Shown piece by piece: positions 31,598-40,156 of a stretch of DNA of 49,337 nt. The notes beneath the pieces are model-generated. The model ran no database searches. It worked only from the letters and a program-made list of their open reading frames with translations, and was not told the DNA's origin. Every line of letters begins with the position of its first letter. Position 1 is the stretch's first letter. The position numbers and the translations under genes are program-made. This stretch comes from Syntrophorhabdus sp. PtaU1.Bin058 (lineage in GTDB: Bacteria; Desulfobacterota; Syntrophorhabdia; Syntrophorhabdales; Syntrophorhabdaceae), in the NCBI GenBank assembly GCA_002067975.1, contig MVRS01000073.1, positions 1 through 49,337 on the forward strand, in the 5' to 3' direction.

Positions 31598-32842
31598 TTA
31601 GCTCAGGAAACGTTTCTTGAGCTCCTTGACAAGGGCGAGGTTTTCAAGGTGACCTGTTTGTTTCGCAACGATCCTTCCGATTACCGGTCTGTTCAACAGG
31701 TATGTATCGCCGATCAGATCGAGCACTTTATGTCTCACAAACTCATCATCGAACCTGAGTTTCGTATTGATGACGCCTTCATCGTTCAAGATGATGACGT
31801 TGTTTATCCTGCCGCCTGTGCCGAGACCCATCTTTGCAAGCTGTTCGAAGTCCCTGAGAAAACCGAAGGTCCTTGCAGGCGCTATTTCAGTAATGAAGGC
31901 GTCCTTGTCCCCATGGAAATGATATCGCTGGACACCGATAGGCCTGCCGTACTCTAAGGTATAATCTATTTCAAAAGATTCCGACGGCTCTATCAGGAGA
32001 GATTTTCCATTATCTAAGTCCGCGACTGCGACCGCTTCTTTGATGTAGAGGGGCTCTATCCCTTTTTGCTGTTCGATGACCCCGGCCTCCTCAATCTTGT
32101 TGCACATCTCGATGGCAGAACCGTCAAAGATCGGGATCTCTTCACTGACCTTCACGAGAAGATTCGTTATGCCGTACATGTGGAAGGTGGCGAGGAGGTG
32201 CTCGATGGTCCTTACCATACAGTTCTTTCCTTTTACCGATGAGGCATAACCGACGGAGAAGACGTAATCGATATAAGCGGGGATGCGCTCCCCATCGGGT
32301 ATGTGCTCGAATATGATGCCGGTGTTTTCAGGCATGGGGAGAAGTATCATGCCGGTCTTTGCCCCTGAATGAAGGCCGACCCCATAGACAACAATACTCT
32401 TCCCGATAGTCTTTTGCTGGAATTTATGAGTGCCCTTGGCGCTTTCTATGCGGAAGTCTCTGGTCTTCACCTTATGCCGGCCTTCAGCGCCCAGACCCCG
32501 GGATATGACCTCAAGGACCTTTTCGATGGAGAGTGGTTTCTCGAGAAAGTCGTATGCACCCATTTTGACCGCCTCGACGGCCGTGGAGATCGTTCCATGA
32601 CCGGAGATAACGATTACGATCGCCTTCCCTCCTTTCTTCTTGATCCGTTTCAGGACCTGTATGCCGTCCAGCTCAGGCATCCATATATCAAGAAGGACGA
32701 TCTCGGGTTTTTCTCTCTCGAAAAGCGCAAGACCTTCCTTGCCGTCCGTCGCCTTTGAGACCTGAAAACCTTCATCTTCAAGTATGGAAGAGAGGCTGTC
32801 GAGTATGTCCCTTTCATCGTCGATGATGAGAACTTTATGCAT
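31598..32842 (-). CDS. lpxC: Response-regulator receiver domain fused to LpxC deacetylase
   Basis: A 414-residue fusion. Residues 1-119 are a receiver domain with all phosphorylation residues: acidic D8/D9, phospho-acceptor D52 (LLDIWMPELDG), S80 and K102 (FLEKP), of NtrC-like type. After a linker, residues 144-414 are UDP-3-O-acyl-N-acetylglucosamine deacetylase, the committed step of lipid A synthesis: GVGLHSG, zinc His H215 (VRTIEHLLATF), FDGSAIEM, and H371/D375/H398 with the same 4- and 23-residue spacings as E. coli H238/D242/H265. The enzyme therefore looks active. A sensor kinase is not adjacent. The promoter at 32850-32878 ends 7 bases before the ATG, so the message may be leaderless. 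Confidence 0.95.
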   Translation of the reverse strand: MHKVLIIDDERDILDSLSSILEDEGFQVSKATDGKEGLALFEREKPEIVLLDIWMPELDGIQVLKRIKKKGGKAIVIVISGHGTISTAVEAVKMGAYDFLEKPLSIEKVLEVISRGLGAEGRHKVKTRDFRIESAKGTHKFQQKTIGKSIVVYGVGLHSGAKTGMILLPMPENTGIIFEHIPDGERIPAYIDYVFSVGYASSVKGKNCMVRTIEHLLATFHMYGITNLLVKVSEEIPIFDGSAIEMCNKIEEAGVIEQQKGIEPLYIKEAVAVADLDNGKSLLIEPSESFEIDYTLEYGRPIGVQRYHFHGDKDAFITEIAPARTFGFLRDFEQLAKMGLGTGGRINNVIILNDEGVINTKLRFDDEFVRHKVLDLIGDTYLLNRPVIGRIVAKQTGHLENLALVKELKKRFLS

Positions 32843-32849
32843 GGTCTAT

Positions 32850-32878
32850 ATTCTACTCAAAACTGCATGAATTTACAA
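32850..32878 (-). promoter_or_regulatory. Promoter of the receiver-lpxC gene
   Basis: On the minus strand TTGTAA (32873-32878) and TAGAAT (32850-32855) are spaced by 17 bases. Only 7 bases separate the -10 box from the ATG at 32842, so transcription should begin at or next to the start codon; no Shine-Dalgarno fits in between. Confidence 0.6.
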
Positions 32879-32972
32879 TCGTTTTAAGTTTTTGCCGAAC
32901 TCCCGGGGCACCGCTTCTTTCTATTGCAAAAGGTATTTTTGTGGTATATTAAATATGTAGCACAAAGGAGGA

Positions 32973-33005
32973 ATGGAAAACTTTATTGGAAGAAAAGACG
33001 AATGA
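32973..33005 (+). CDS. 10-codon mini-ORF overlapping the phoH start
   Basis: AAAGGAGG is followed within 1-2 bases by ATG 32973, and the frame reads [10 protein letters not shown] before TGA 33003-33005. The phoH TTG (32986) lies inside it in another frame. The spacing is tight for ATG and long for TTG, so the two starts may compete, or the mini-ORF may couple translation. The alternative is that it is chance. Confidence 0.35.
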   Translation: MENFIGRKDE

Positions 33006-33987
33006 TGGGTTTTTAAAACTCTTTTTTGATGATATAAACGTAGCCCGCAACCTCTTTGGTCCTCGTGACGAAAATATAAAATATCTCAGGAAATATTTTA
33101 ACGTCAAGACGAGCATCAGGGGGAACCACCTGACCCTTATAGGCAGTAAAGCGGATGTGGAGAATACAAATAAGGTAATTAACGAGCTCCATGGCATTGT
33201 GAAGAAGGGTTTTGTTATCAGCGCATCCGATATAGATCAGGCGGTACGGTACGTTTCGCACGCCCAGGACACTGTGAGCGATCTCCACAAAGACCAGATA
33301 TATATCTTCCCGTCCAAAAAGGTTGTGACGCCGAAAACGAAGAATCAGAAGACGTATATCGATGCCATAAAAAGGCATGATATGGTGATCGGTATAGGTC
33401 CCGCCGGTACGGGCAAAACATACCTTGCGATGGCAATGGCACTTTCCTCTTACTACAGGAAGGAGGTCTCGAGGATCGTGTTAACGAGACCGGCCATCGA
33501 GGCAGGGGAAAAGCTCGGTTATCTCCCGGGGACGATGTATGAAAAGGTCAATCCCTATCTGAGACCTCTGTATGATGCGCTGTACGACATGCTTGATATG
33601 GAGAAGGCCGCCAGGCTTATCGAAAAAGGCATTATTGAGATTGCCCCCCTTGCATTTATGCGCGGCAGGACCCTGAACGATTCCTTCGTGATCCTTGATG
33701 AAGCCCAGAACACGGCCTCCGAGCAGATGAAGATGTTCCTTACGCGTCTTGGGTTTTCTTCAAAGACCGTTATTACCGGCGACATTACACAGATCGACCT
33801 CCCAGACAAGAAGACAAGCGGTCTCGTGGAGATACAGAGAATACTGAAGGGGATCAGGGGCATCAAGTTTGTTTACTTTACAGAGAAAGATGTGGTAAGA
33901 CATCCGCTTGTACAGAAGATCATCAAGGCATATGAAACAAGGAAGGCCGATTCAGAAGGTTTGAACAATGCAGAATGGAAAGGATAA
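32986..33987 (+). CDS. phoH: PhoH-family ATPase (YbeZ type)
   Basis: A 333-residue P-loop protein. An N-terminal KH-like segment ([23 protein letters not shown] and [14 protein letters not shown]) precedes the PhoH ATPase core: Walker [18 protein letters not shown], the [15 protein letters not shown] loop, and Walker [12 protein letters not shown] with [14 protein letters not shown]. YbeZ works with the endoribonuclease YbeY in rRNA processing, and ybeY lies in the same operon. The start TTG 32986 is the only one that keeps the family N-terminus; its ribosome site AAAGGAGG is 14 bases away and overlaps the mini-ORF. The 3' end overlaps pgpH by 20 bases. Confidence 0.93.
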   Translation: MEEKTNDGFLKLFFDDINVARNLFGPRDENIKYLRKYFNVKTSIRGNHLTLIGSKADVENTNKVINELHGIVKKGFVISASDIDQAVRYVSHAQDTVSDLHKDQIYIFPSKKVVTPKTKNQKTYIDAIKRHDMVIGIGPAGTGKTYLAMAMALSSYYRKEVSRIVLTRPAIEAGEKLGYLPGTMYEKVNPYLRPLYDALYDMLDMEKAARLIEKGIIEIAPLAFMRGRTLNDSFVILDEAQNTASEQMKMFLTRLGFSSKTVITGDITQIDLPDKKTSGLVEIQRILKGIRGIKFVYFTEKDVVRHPLVQKIIKAYETRKADSEGLNNAEWKG

Positions 33988-35674
33988 ACCTCCTTCGTAT
34001 TTTTACTACAGAAAATTTCTGATACTCTTTGCGCTTTCGCTCCTGCTGTCATGCATCATCAACATCCAACAACCTTACACACCGGGAGAATACCAGCTCG
34101 GCGACGTGGCGCGGGAGAACATTAAATCCCCTGCCGACCTCTATGCCCCACGTGGCGATATCATTATCAAGAAGGGTGAGATTATTGTCAGGGAAGGGGA
34201 AAGGATCAACGCTGAGCACTTAAGGAAGCTCTCCGCCTTCAGCCTGCTGGATAAAAGAGAAGATTCCGCCCTGAAACGATTTCTCGTAATATTCTTTGTG
34301 TTGTTTCTGTTCGTCACGGTAATTTACGAATACGGCGAAAAAAATATTAAGAAATTTTTACTCTCACAAAAAGACCTGATATTTTGTGCCACCCTCACCC
34401 TCTTCGCGATCTTTCTGGTAAGAGGGTTTTCCTTAGTCTTTGAACACTATGTCCCAAATCATACCCCCGCGCTGTTTTACATCATCCCTGTCTTTTTGTA
34501 CGGGATGATCCTCAGGATTGTCCTCTTTTCCGAGGTCGCCATCCTCTTTTCGATGATCTTTGCCGTTGCCATGGGTCTTTCCTTCGAAAACAGCATGACG
34601 GTCCTTCTGTATGCGTTCCTCGGCAATGTCCTTGCCTCTTACTTTTCGGGAAAATGTGAAAACAGGAATACGATCCTCAAGGCAGGACTCTACACGTCCT
34701 TTGTGATGAGTTTTTTTGTCCTCCTCCTCGATATCTTATCAGGGCAGTCTTTCTCCAACCTGCACATGAAGATCGCCTTCATCGTCCTGAACGGTGTTGC
34801 AAGCAGTTTTATAGCCCTCGGGCTTTTGCCTGTCATCGAACATGTCTTTGATTACACAACCGACATCAAGCTGCTTGAGCTTGCCAACTTTGAAAACCCG
34901 CTCCTGGAAGAGATGATGGTGAATGCCCCCGGCACCTACCATCACAGCGTTATTGTCGGAAGCCTTTCCAAGGCGGCCGCAGAGAGCATAGGGGCACACC
35001 CTCTGCTTACACGGGTGTCGGCATACTACCATGATATCGGGAAGCTCAAGATGCCGCACTATTTTATAGAAAACAGGACAGACGTTGAAGACCCCCACAA
35101 GGATCTGACGCCGAGCATGAGCGCGCTTATCATCCTCAACCATGTAAAGGAAGGGGTTGAGCTTGCAGAGAGGCATAAACTCGGAAGGAAGATCACCGAA
35201 GTCATACAGCAGCACCACGGGAAGAGCCTCGTCAGTTATTTTTACAGCAAGGCAAAGGAGCTTGAAGACCCGAAGCTGCATACTATCAAGGAACAGGATT
35301 TCAGATATGCAGGACCAAAACCCCAGACAAAAGAGACGGGCATCATTATGCTGGCGGATGCAGTGGAGGCAGCCTCCAGGGTCCTTGACGATCCTACGCC
35401 GAAGCGGATAGAAAGCCATGTGCAGGGTATTATCGAAAACATATTCCTTGACGGACAGCTCGATGAATCGGAGCTTACGCTGAAAGACCTCAATGCGATC
35501 CAGAAGAGCTTTATCGCGATCCTCCTCGGTATATTCCACCATAGGATTGAATATCCTGAAAGGACACAAAATGGCGGTGTTGATAAAAAACTCTCAAAGG
35601 TCGATAACGATAAACAGCAGGAGCGTCAAAAGCCTTACAAAAGAATTACTAACCTTTTCAGGTCTTCAGGGTAA
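33968..35674 (+). CDS. 7TM-HD phosphodiesterase, PgpH-like (c-di-AMP)
   Basis: A 568-residue membrane protein. One N-terminal TM segment (about residues 17-34) is followed by a short outside part ([38 protein letters not shown]), then a block of about seven TM helices (105-290), and a cytoplasmic HD domain with H355-D356 in [14 protein letters not shown] plus [10 protein letters not shown] and IQQHHGKSL. PgpH proteins degrade cyclic di-AMP. The extracellular 7TMR-HDED domain is only about 65 residues, far smaller than in typical members (over 200), although its core repeat motif is kept. It is located between phoH and ybeY, the usual conserved place. The substrate is by family inference. Confidence 0.92.
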   Translation: MQNGKDKPPSYFYYRKFLILFALSLLLSCIINIQQPYTPGEYQLGDVARENIKSPADLYAPRGDIIIKKGEIIVREGERINAEHLRKLSAFSLLDKREDSALKRFLVIFFVLFLFVTVIYEYGEKNIKKFLLSQKDLIFCATLTLFAIFLVRGFSLVFEHYVPNHTPALFYIIPVFLYGMILRIVLFSEVAILFSMIFAVAMGLSFENSMTVLLYAFLGNVLASYFSGKCENRNTILKAGLYTSFVMSFFVLLLDILSGQSFSNLHMKIAFIVLNGVASSFIALGLLPVIEHVFDYTTDIKLLELANFENPLLEEMMVNAPGTYHHSVIVGSLSKAAAESIGAHPLLTRVSAYYHDIGKLKMPHYFIENRTDVEDPHKDLTPSMSALIILNHVKEGVELAERHKLGRKITEVIQQHHGKSLVSYFYSKAKELEDPKLHTIKEQDFRYAGPKPQTKETGIIMLADAVEAASRVLDDPTPKRIESHVQGIIENIFLDGQLDESELTLKDLNAIQKSFIAILLGIFHHRIEYPERTQNGGVDKKLSKVDNDKQQERQKPYKRITNLFRSSG

Positions 35675-36035
35675 GGACATCAGCATACTCTTTGTCAACA
35701 ATAAAAAGATCACCGCATTAAACAGCAGGTTTTTCGGGAAGCAACACCCGACGAACGTCATCTCTTTTTCATATATCGGCGGAACGCCCAACGAGATTGC
35801 CGGTGAGATCATAATCTCGATTGAGAAGGCGGGAGAAGAGGCGGGACGATCAGGCGTACATTTCTATGAGAGACTTTTTGCCCTCATCATCCACGGTCTG
35901 CTCCATATAACGGGCCATGACCATGAAGGAGAAAGAAACCAGGGCCGGAGAATGAGATACAGGGAAAAGAAACTCCTCGACTTTATCGTTTCCCATGATG
36001 TATATAAACGGATGATCTCAGAACGGGCAGCATGA
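35571..36035 (+). CDS. ybeY: Endoribonuclease YbeY
   Basis: A 154-residue metal-dependent RNase for 16S rRNA maturation and ribosome quality control. The zinc motif is HGLLHITGHDHEG (three His), preceded by HPTNVISFSY and GEIIISIEKA. The start ATG 35571 has AAAGG 7 bases before it; 26 further codons are open upstream but lie deep in pgpH. Even so it overlaps the pgpH end by 104 bases, an unusually long overlap in which two proteins share sequence in different frames. Its stop overlaps lnt by 4 bases. Confidence 0.94.
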   Translation: MAVLIKNSQRSITINSRSVKSLTKELLTFSGLQGKDISILFVNNKKITALNSRFFGKQHPTNVISFSYIGGTPNEIAGEIIISIEKAGEEAGRSGVHFYERLFALIIHGLLHITGHDHEGERNQGRRMRYREKKLLDFIVSHDVYKRMISERAA

Positions 36036-37591
36036 TGACAGGTATATCCACCGGCGGAGCCCGGAACCTGTTTTCGTCCTTCGTTCGTCCCTCGTCCCTC
36101 GGTCCTTATCTTCCCTCTTTATATCTCAGTTGCATCTCCGGCGTCCTCCTTGTGCTTATCCAGCCGCCGATATCCCTTTACCCGCTTGCCTTTTTTACAC
36201 TCATCCCCCTCCTTTACGCCATAGATCAGGAGAACTGCCGCTTCGCATTCCGAAGCGGTTTTGTCTGTGGATTTGTTTCCTTCATCGGCCTTGTCTACTG
36301 GGTTGTCATGGCGATGAACAGGTATGGAGGCATCAATATCTGGTTAAGCTGTCTTATCCTTCTGCTCCTCGTGCTTTACCTCTCGCTCTACACAGGCGTC
36401 TTTGCCTTCGCAGTGTCCTTTCTGAAAAAGAGATTGACCGTGCCGGTCTATCTCTCCGCTCCTGTTGTATGGGTGCTGCTGGAGTACGTGCGGGGGTTCC
36501 TTTTTACAGGATTTCCATGGTCGTTCCTTGCCCACTCCCAGGACAGGTTCCTGCATTTTATTCAGGTCGTGTCCATCACGGGGACGTATTTTATATCATT
36601 CATCATCGTTGCAATAAACTGCATCGTCTATAACGTGATCAGGAGAAGGCACGTTTCAATGATCTATACAGCGATAATCTTCCTCCTCGTTGCGGGCTCG
36701 CTGGTTTACGGCTTCAGGGAACTGGGCCGGAAGGAGGAAGGAACCTTGCAGGCTGCGATAATACAGGGGAATATCAGGCAGGACGTTAAGTGGGATGAGG
36801 CCTTCAAGATCAGGACAATCCGTACTTATTACCAGAAAACACTGGAGGGCGCAAGGAATGCAGACCTTATCATCTGGCCTGAAACGGCTATGCCTTTTGT
36901 CTTTGAAGATGAGATCTACGCAAATAAATATATAAAAGACCTCCCCGCGCTTCTGCGGAGCGATCTTTTGTTCGGTACGGTCTCACGGGACAGTGCCGGC
37001 AAATACCACAACTCCGCATATCTGATCGACAGGAAATCTGAGACCGTCGGGGTATACAGCAAGGTGCACCTCGTCCCCTTTGGCGAGTATACCCCGCTTG
37101 TGAGGTACCTCCCCTTTCTTGAGAAACTGACGGCCACCGGCGGCGACTTCTTCCCCGGCGCAGGACACCGGCCCCTTCGTGCACGGATAGGGAATATCGG
37201 CATGCTGATCTGTTACGAAGGCATCTTCCCGTATATCACAAACGAAACAGTACGGAACGGTGCGCAGGTGCTTGTTAACCTCACCAACGACGCGTGGTAT
37301 GAAAGGACCTCCGCACCCTTCCAGCACCTTGCCTTTTACGTATTCAGGGCAATAGAGACGGACAGGTTTCTCCTGCGGTCTGCCAATACAGGAATAAGCG
37401 CCGTTATCGACCCGAAGGGACGCATACAGGCGCAGACCCCTATCTTTGTTGAAACGGTTTTAAGGGGCAGCTTTTCACTGAAAGACACAAAGACCTTCTA
37501 CGTGAGATACGGCGATTATTTTATAGTGGTCCTTTGCCTTGCCCTGGCGGTCATGTGTGCAGTGAAGTTCATTATGAAGAGAAACCCGTAA
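36032..37591 (+). CDS. lnt: Apolipoprotein N-acyltransferase
   Basis: A 519-residue inner-membrane enzyme adding the third acyl chain to lipoproteins. The N-terminal half has about six TM helices with the family stretch FFTLIPLLYAI and FLFTGFPWSFLAHSQ. The C-terminal nitrilase domain has the catalytic triad Glu (IWPETAMPF), Lys (YSKVHLVPFGEY) and Cys (MLICYEGIFP), and LVNLTNDAWYERTSAPFQHL. The first 30 residues are encoded in part by a CGTCCCT-word repeat (36073-36107), so the N-terminus may have been extended. The stop codon TAA is itself part of the R1 element that follows. The four genes phoH-pgpH-ybeY-lnt form one overlapping operon. Confidence 0.95.
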   Translation: MMTGISTGGARNLFSSFVRPSSLGPYLPSLYLSCISGVLLVLIQPPISLYPLAFFTLIPLLYAIDQENCRFAFRSGFVCGFVSFIGLVYWVVMAMNRYGGINIWLSCLILLLLVLYLSLYTGVFAFAVSFLKKRLTVPVYLSAPVVWVLLEYVRGFLFTGFPWSFLAHSQDRFLHFIQVVSITGTYFISFIIVAINCIVYNVIRRRHVSMIYTAIIFLLVAGSLVYGFRELGRKEEGTLQAAIIQGNIRQDVKWDEAFKIRTIRTYYQKTLEGARNADLIIWPETAMPFVFEDEIYANKYIKDLPALLRSDLLFGTVSRDSAGKYHNSAYLIDRKSETVGVYSKVHLVPFGEYTPLVRYLPFLEKLTATGGDFFPGAGHRPLRARIGNIGMLICYEGIFPYITNETVRNGAQVLVNLTNDAWYERTSAPFQHLAFYVFRAIETDRFLLRSANTGISAVIDPKGRIQAQTPIFVETVLRGSFSLKDTKTFYVRYGDYFIVVLCLALAVMCAVKFIMKRNP

Positions 37592-37655
37592 GTCGTAAGG
37601 CGTAAGTCGTCAGGCGATTAAACCCTTTACGACTTACGATTCACGCCTTACGGGT
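37583..37655. repeat. R1 heptad inverted repeat, copy 8, in a convergent gap; supplies the lnt stop
   Basis: The left arm starts AACCCGTAAGTCGTAAGG and runs to 37614. The TAA in CCCGTAAG is the lnt stop codon (37589-37591). The right arm 37621-37654 (CCCTTTACGACTTACG, ATTCACG, CCTTACGGG) ends 4 bases before the larA-like stop, so the element fills the whole gap between two convergent genes. Confidence 0.87.
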
Positions 37656-37658
37656 TGT

Positions 37659-38870
37659 TTAGATCATCTGTATCGTCCCGTCGGGGATGACCAGGACATC
37701 GACCTCCCTGCCCCTGTATTGATCGTCGAGATAACCGATCATGTCCTCTAAGTTTTTGTGCCAGAGGAGGTCTTCCTTTTTGCCGAACCAGCATTCGTTC
37801 GCAAGGTCCCTGCGTCGAGAATAGATGTGGACCCTTTTCGTCTTGCCGCTCTTCTTCCTCTCGCCGAAGGCAAGGCGTCCCCAGGTGTTTTTTCCAAACC
37901 TGCCCAGGAGGTAATGGACGACCTGGCCCTCTTCAATGTCGCAGAGGATTACGGCATCACCGCCCCCATCCTTCAGGAATTCCTCTGCCAGCGAGAGGGC
38001 AATGACGGCCTCGCTCGCCTTGCCGTACGCGTTGGCTATAACGATGTCCGCCTTTTTATCTGTCGGTGTCCTGTAGTGTTGAGCTGCCCTTTCGGCCATC
38101 TCCCCGTAAAGGCCGTCAGGATTACCGGCATAGACGTCCGTTGCGAAGGCGCCGGTATTGATCATGACGTTCACAACGGCATCGAGACCCGCCGTCCTGC
38201 CGCACTCCTTGATGTCTTCGAGAAGAGGATTGTTTTGATATTTGCCTATGCCGTAACAGGCATCCCAGTATTTTTTCAAAAGGGTTCCGTGGTGGTATTC
38301 TATGGCATCGATATGGCTTACCGCAGGCATGACGATCTTATAACCGCCCCCGAAACCGCAGAACGAGTGAGGGATAAAGGCGCCGATACCTACCTTGAGG
38401 TCGCAGGAGAGGTATTCTTTGTTCACGATGACGGGTGTGCCCTGTTTCGTCCTCCCTATCGATTCACAATTCTCATAGGGATTGTGGTTGTAAACGGGGA
38501 ACCTCTCCATCACTTCATCACCGAGCTTTTTGCGGAATGCCCTGTTGTCGAGGGGCGCATGGGTCCCAAGGGCGCAGATGAAACGCACCTGCTCATCCCT
38601 GATCCCGCACTGTTGAAAAAGCTCGAGAAGGGACGGGAGGATCTCGTATGTCCTTGTCGGCCGGGAGAGATCGTCAAAGAGTATGCAGATCTCTTTTTTG
38701 CCTTTGATGAGGGGCGCGAGGGGCTGAACCGCCTTCCTGAAATCGCTCTGTGTAAGTAGCCCTTTCCCGTCCCCTCCCATGGCGAGGACATGTGTGTTCC
38801 ATCGCGCAGGGAGCGGCAGGGCAAAGGCCAGGTCCCTGTTCCAGAGATCATGTCTTACGGTTATGTCCAT
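37659..38870 (-). CDS. LarA-like lactate racemase family protein
   Basis: A 403-residue protein of the LarA/DUF2088 family, nickel-pincer-cofactor racemases and epimerases of 2-hydroxy acids. Signatures: ICILFDDLSRPTRTYEILP, FICALGTHAPLDNRAFRKKLG, NKEYLSCDLKVGIGAFIPHSFCGFGGGYKIVMPAVSHIDAI (the region of the cofactor-bearing lysine and histidines), and VVNVMINTGAFATDVYAGN. The cofactor genes larB, larC and larE are not in the window. It lies 2 bases after the TRAP permease gene, the last of dctP-dctQ-dctM-larA, so it probably acts on the imported hydroxy acid. The substrate may not be lactate. Confidence 0.87.
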   Translation of the reverse strand: MDITVRHDLWNRDLAFALPLPARWNTHVLAMGGDGKGLLTQSDFRKAVQPLAPLIKGKKEICILFDDLSRPTRTYEILPSLLELFQQCGIRDEQVRFICALGTHAPLDNRAFRKKLGDEVMERFPVYNHNPYENCESIGRTKQGTPVIVNKEYLSCDLKVGIGAFIPHSFCGFGGGYKIVMPAVSHIDAIEYHHGTLLKKYWDACYGIGKYQNNPLLEDIKECGRTAGLDAVVNVMINTGAFATDVYAGNPDGLYGEMAERAAQHYRTPTDKKADIVIANAYGKASEAVIALSLAEEFLKDGGGDAVILCDIEEGQVVHYLLGRFGKNTWGRLAFGERKKSGKTKRVHIYSRRRDLANECWFGKKEDLLWHKNLEDMIGYLDDQYRGREVDVLVIPDGTIQMI

Positions 38871-38872
38871 AA

Positions 38873-40156
38873 TTATCTCCTTATAAGAAGATCAGGGAGA
38901 AGAAGGGAGAGCTTCGGAATATAGGTAATGACGAGGAGGCATGCGAGAAATAAGGCTATAAAAGGGAGTACCGCCTTGCCTATCTCAATCAACGAGCGTC
39001 TCATGATCGCCATTGATACAAAAAGATTGAGGCCGAAGGGCGGGGTGAGGAACCCGCATTCGATATTGATGATCATCATGATGCCGAAATGCACGTAATC
39101 GATATTATACCTGGTCAGCGTCTCGATCAGTATGGGCGATATGACGATGACGGCGGTAACAATGTCCATCAGTGCACCGATGAAAAGCAGGACGCCGTTT
39201 ATGGCAAGGAGAAAAAGCCACCGTTCTTTGACATTGGCGATTATAAGCTCTGCAAGCTTCACGGGGATCTGCTCGACGGTCAGGAGCCAGATGAACGTCA
39301 TGGCGCATGAAAGGATAAAGAGGAGGCTGCCCGAGAGTATTGCCGAGTCCCTGCAGATACCGAAGAGTTTATTGAACTTCAGTTCCTTATAGATAAAGAG
39401 CTCCACGAACAACGCATAGACAACCGATACTGCCGCAGCCTCTGTGGGCGTAAAGACGCCGCCATAGATCCCTCCGAGGACAAGGAAGGGCAGGAACAAT
39501 GCCCAGAGCCCGTCTTTGATTATCTTCAACCCCTCCCTGAAGGTGTAATGTACCTCCGATCTCCACCCGTTCCTGCCGGCCATGAAATAGGAATATCCAA
39601 TGAGACAGCATCCGATGAAGGCGCCAGGAAGGAAGCCGGCCATAAAGATCTCGGCAACCGATACGTTCATCACCAGCGCATAGAGTATCATCGGTATGCT
39701 CGGCGGTATGAGGATGCCGAGAGAGCCGGACGAGGTGAGAAGCCCGATGGAGAAACGCTCGCCGTATCCTTCTTTGACGAGCGCCGGCATCATGATGCTC
39801 CCGATGGCGATCACCGTTGCGGGTGAGGAGCCTGATATGGCCGCAAAGAACATGCACGCCAGGATGGATGCCATGGCAAGTCCGCCGGTGAGCCTGCCGA
39901 CGAAGAGCTTCATCACGTTGACAAGCCTGTTGGATATGGCCCCCTCTGCCATGATGTTGCCGGCGAGGATAAAGAAGGGGACGCCGAGGAGGACGAAGTT
40001 GTCAAGACCGTTGAACAACTGCTGTATGAGGGACGTCAAGGGGGTATGGGCAATGAAAAACAGGTAGATCGCCGTTGTGGTGACCAGGACGATAGATATG
40101 GGAAGACTGAGGGTAAGGAGAACAAAGAAACAGAGAAATATAATGGTTAGGTTCAT
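38873..40156 (-). CDS. dctM: TRAP transporter large permease DctM
   Basis: A 427-residue membrane protein with about 12 hydrophobic segments. It forms the ion-coupled translocation pore of a TRAP uptake system. Typical stretches are GVPFFILAGNIMAEGAISNRLV, FFAAISGSSPATVIAIGSIMMPAL, LTSSGSLGILIPPSIPMILYALV and GFLPGAFIG. The gene overlaps dctQ by 4 bases and larA follows 2 bases later. The substrate is set mainly by DctP; C4-dicarboxylates, 2-hydroxy acids or aromatic acids are all possible. Confidence 0.95.
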   Translation of the reverse strand: MNLTIIFLCFFVLLTLSLPISIVLVTTTAIYLFFIAHTPLTSLIQQLFNGLDNFVLLGVPFFILAGNIMAEGAISNRLVNVMKLFVGRLTGGLAMASILACMFFAAISGSSPATVIAIGSIMMPALVKEGYGERFSIGLLTSSGSLGILIPPSIPMILYALVMNVSVAEIFMAGFLPGAFIGCCLIGYSYFMAGRNGWRSEVHYTFREGLKIIKDGLWALFLPFLVLGGIYGGVFTPTEAAAVSVVYALFVELFIYKELKFNKLFGICRDSAILSGSLLFILSCAMTFIWLLTVEQIPVKLAELIIANVKERWLFLLAINGVLLFIGALMDIVTAVIVISPILIETLTRYNIDYVHFGIMMIINIECGFLTPPFGLNLFVSMAIMRRSLIEIGKAVLPFIALFLACLLVITYIPKLSLLLPDLLIRR

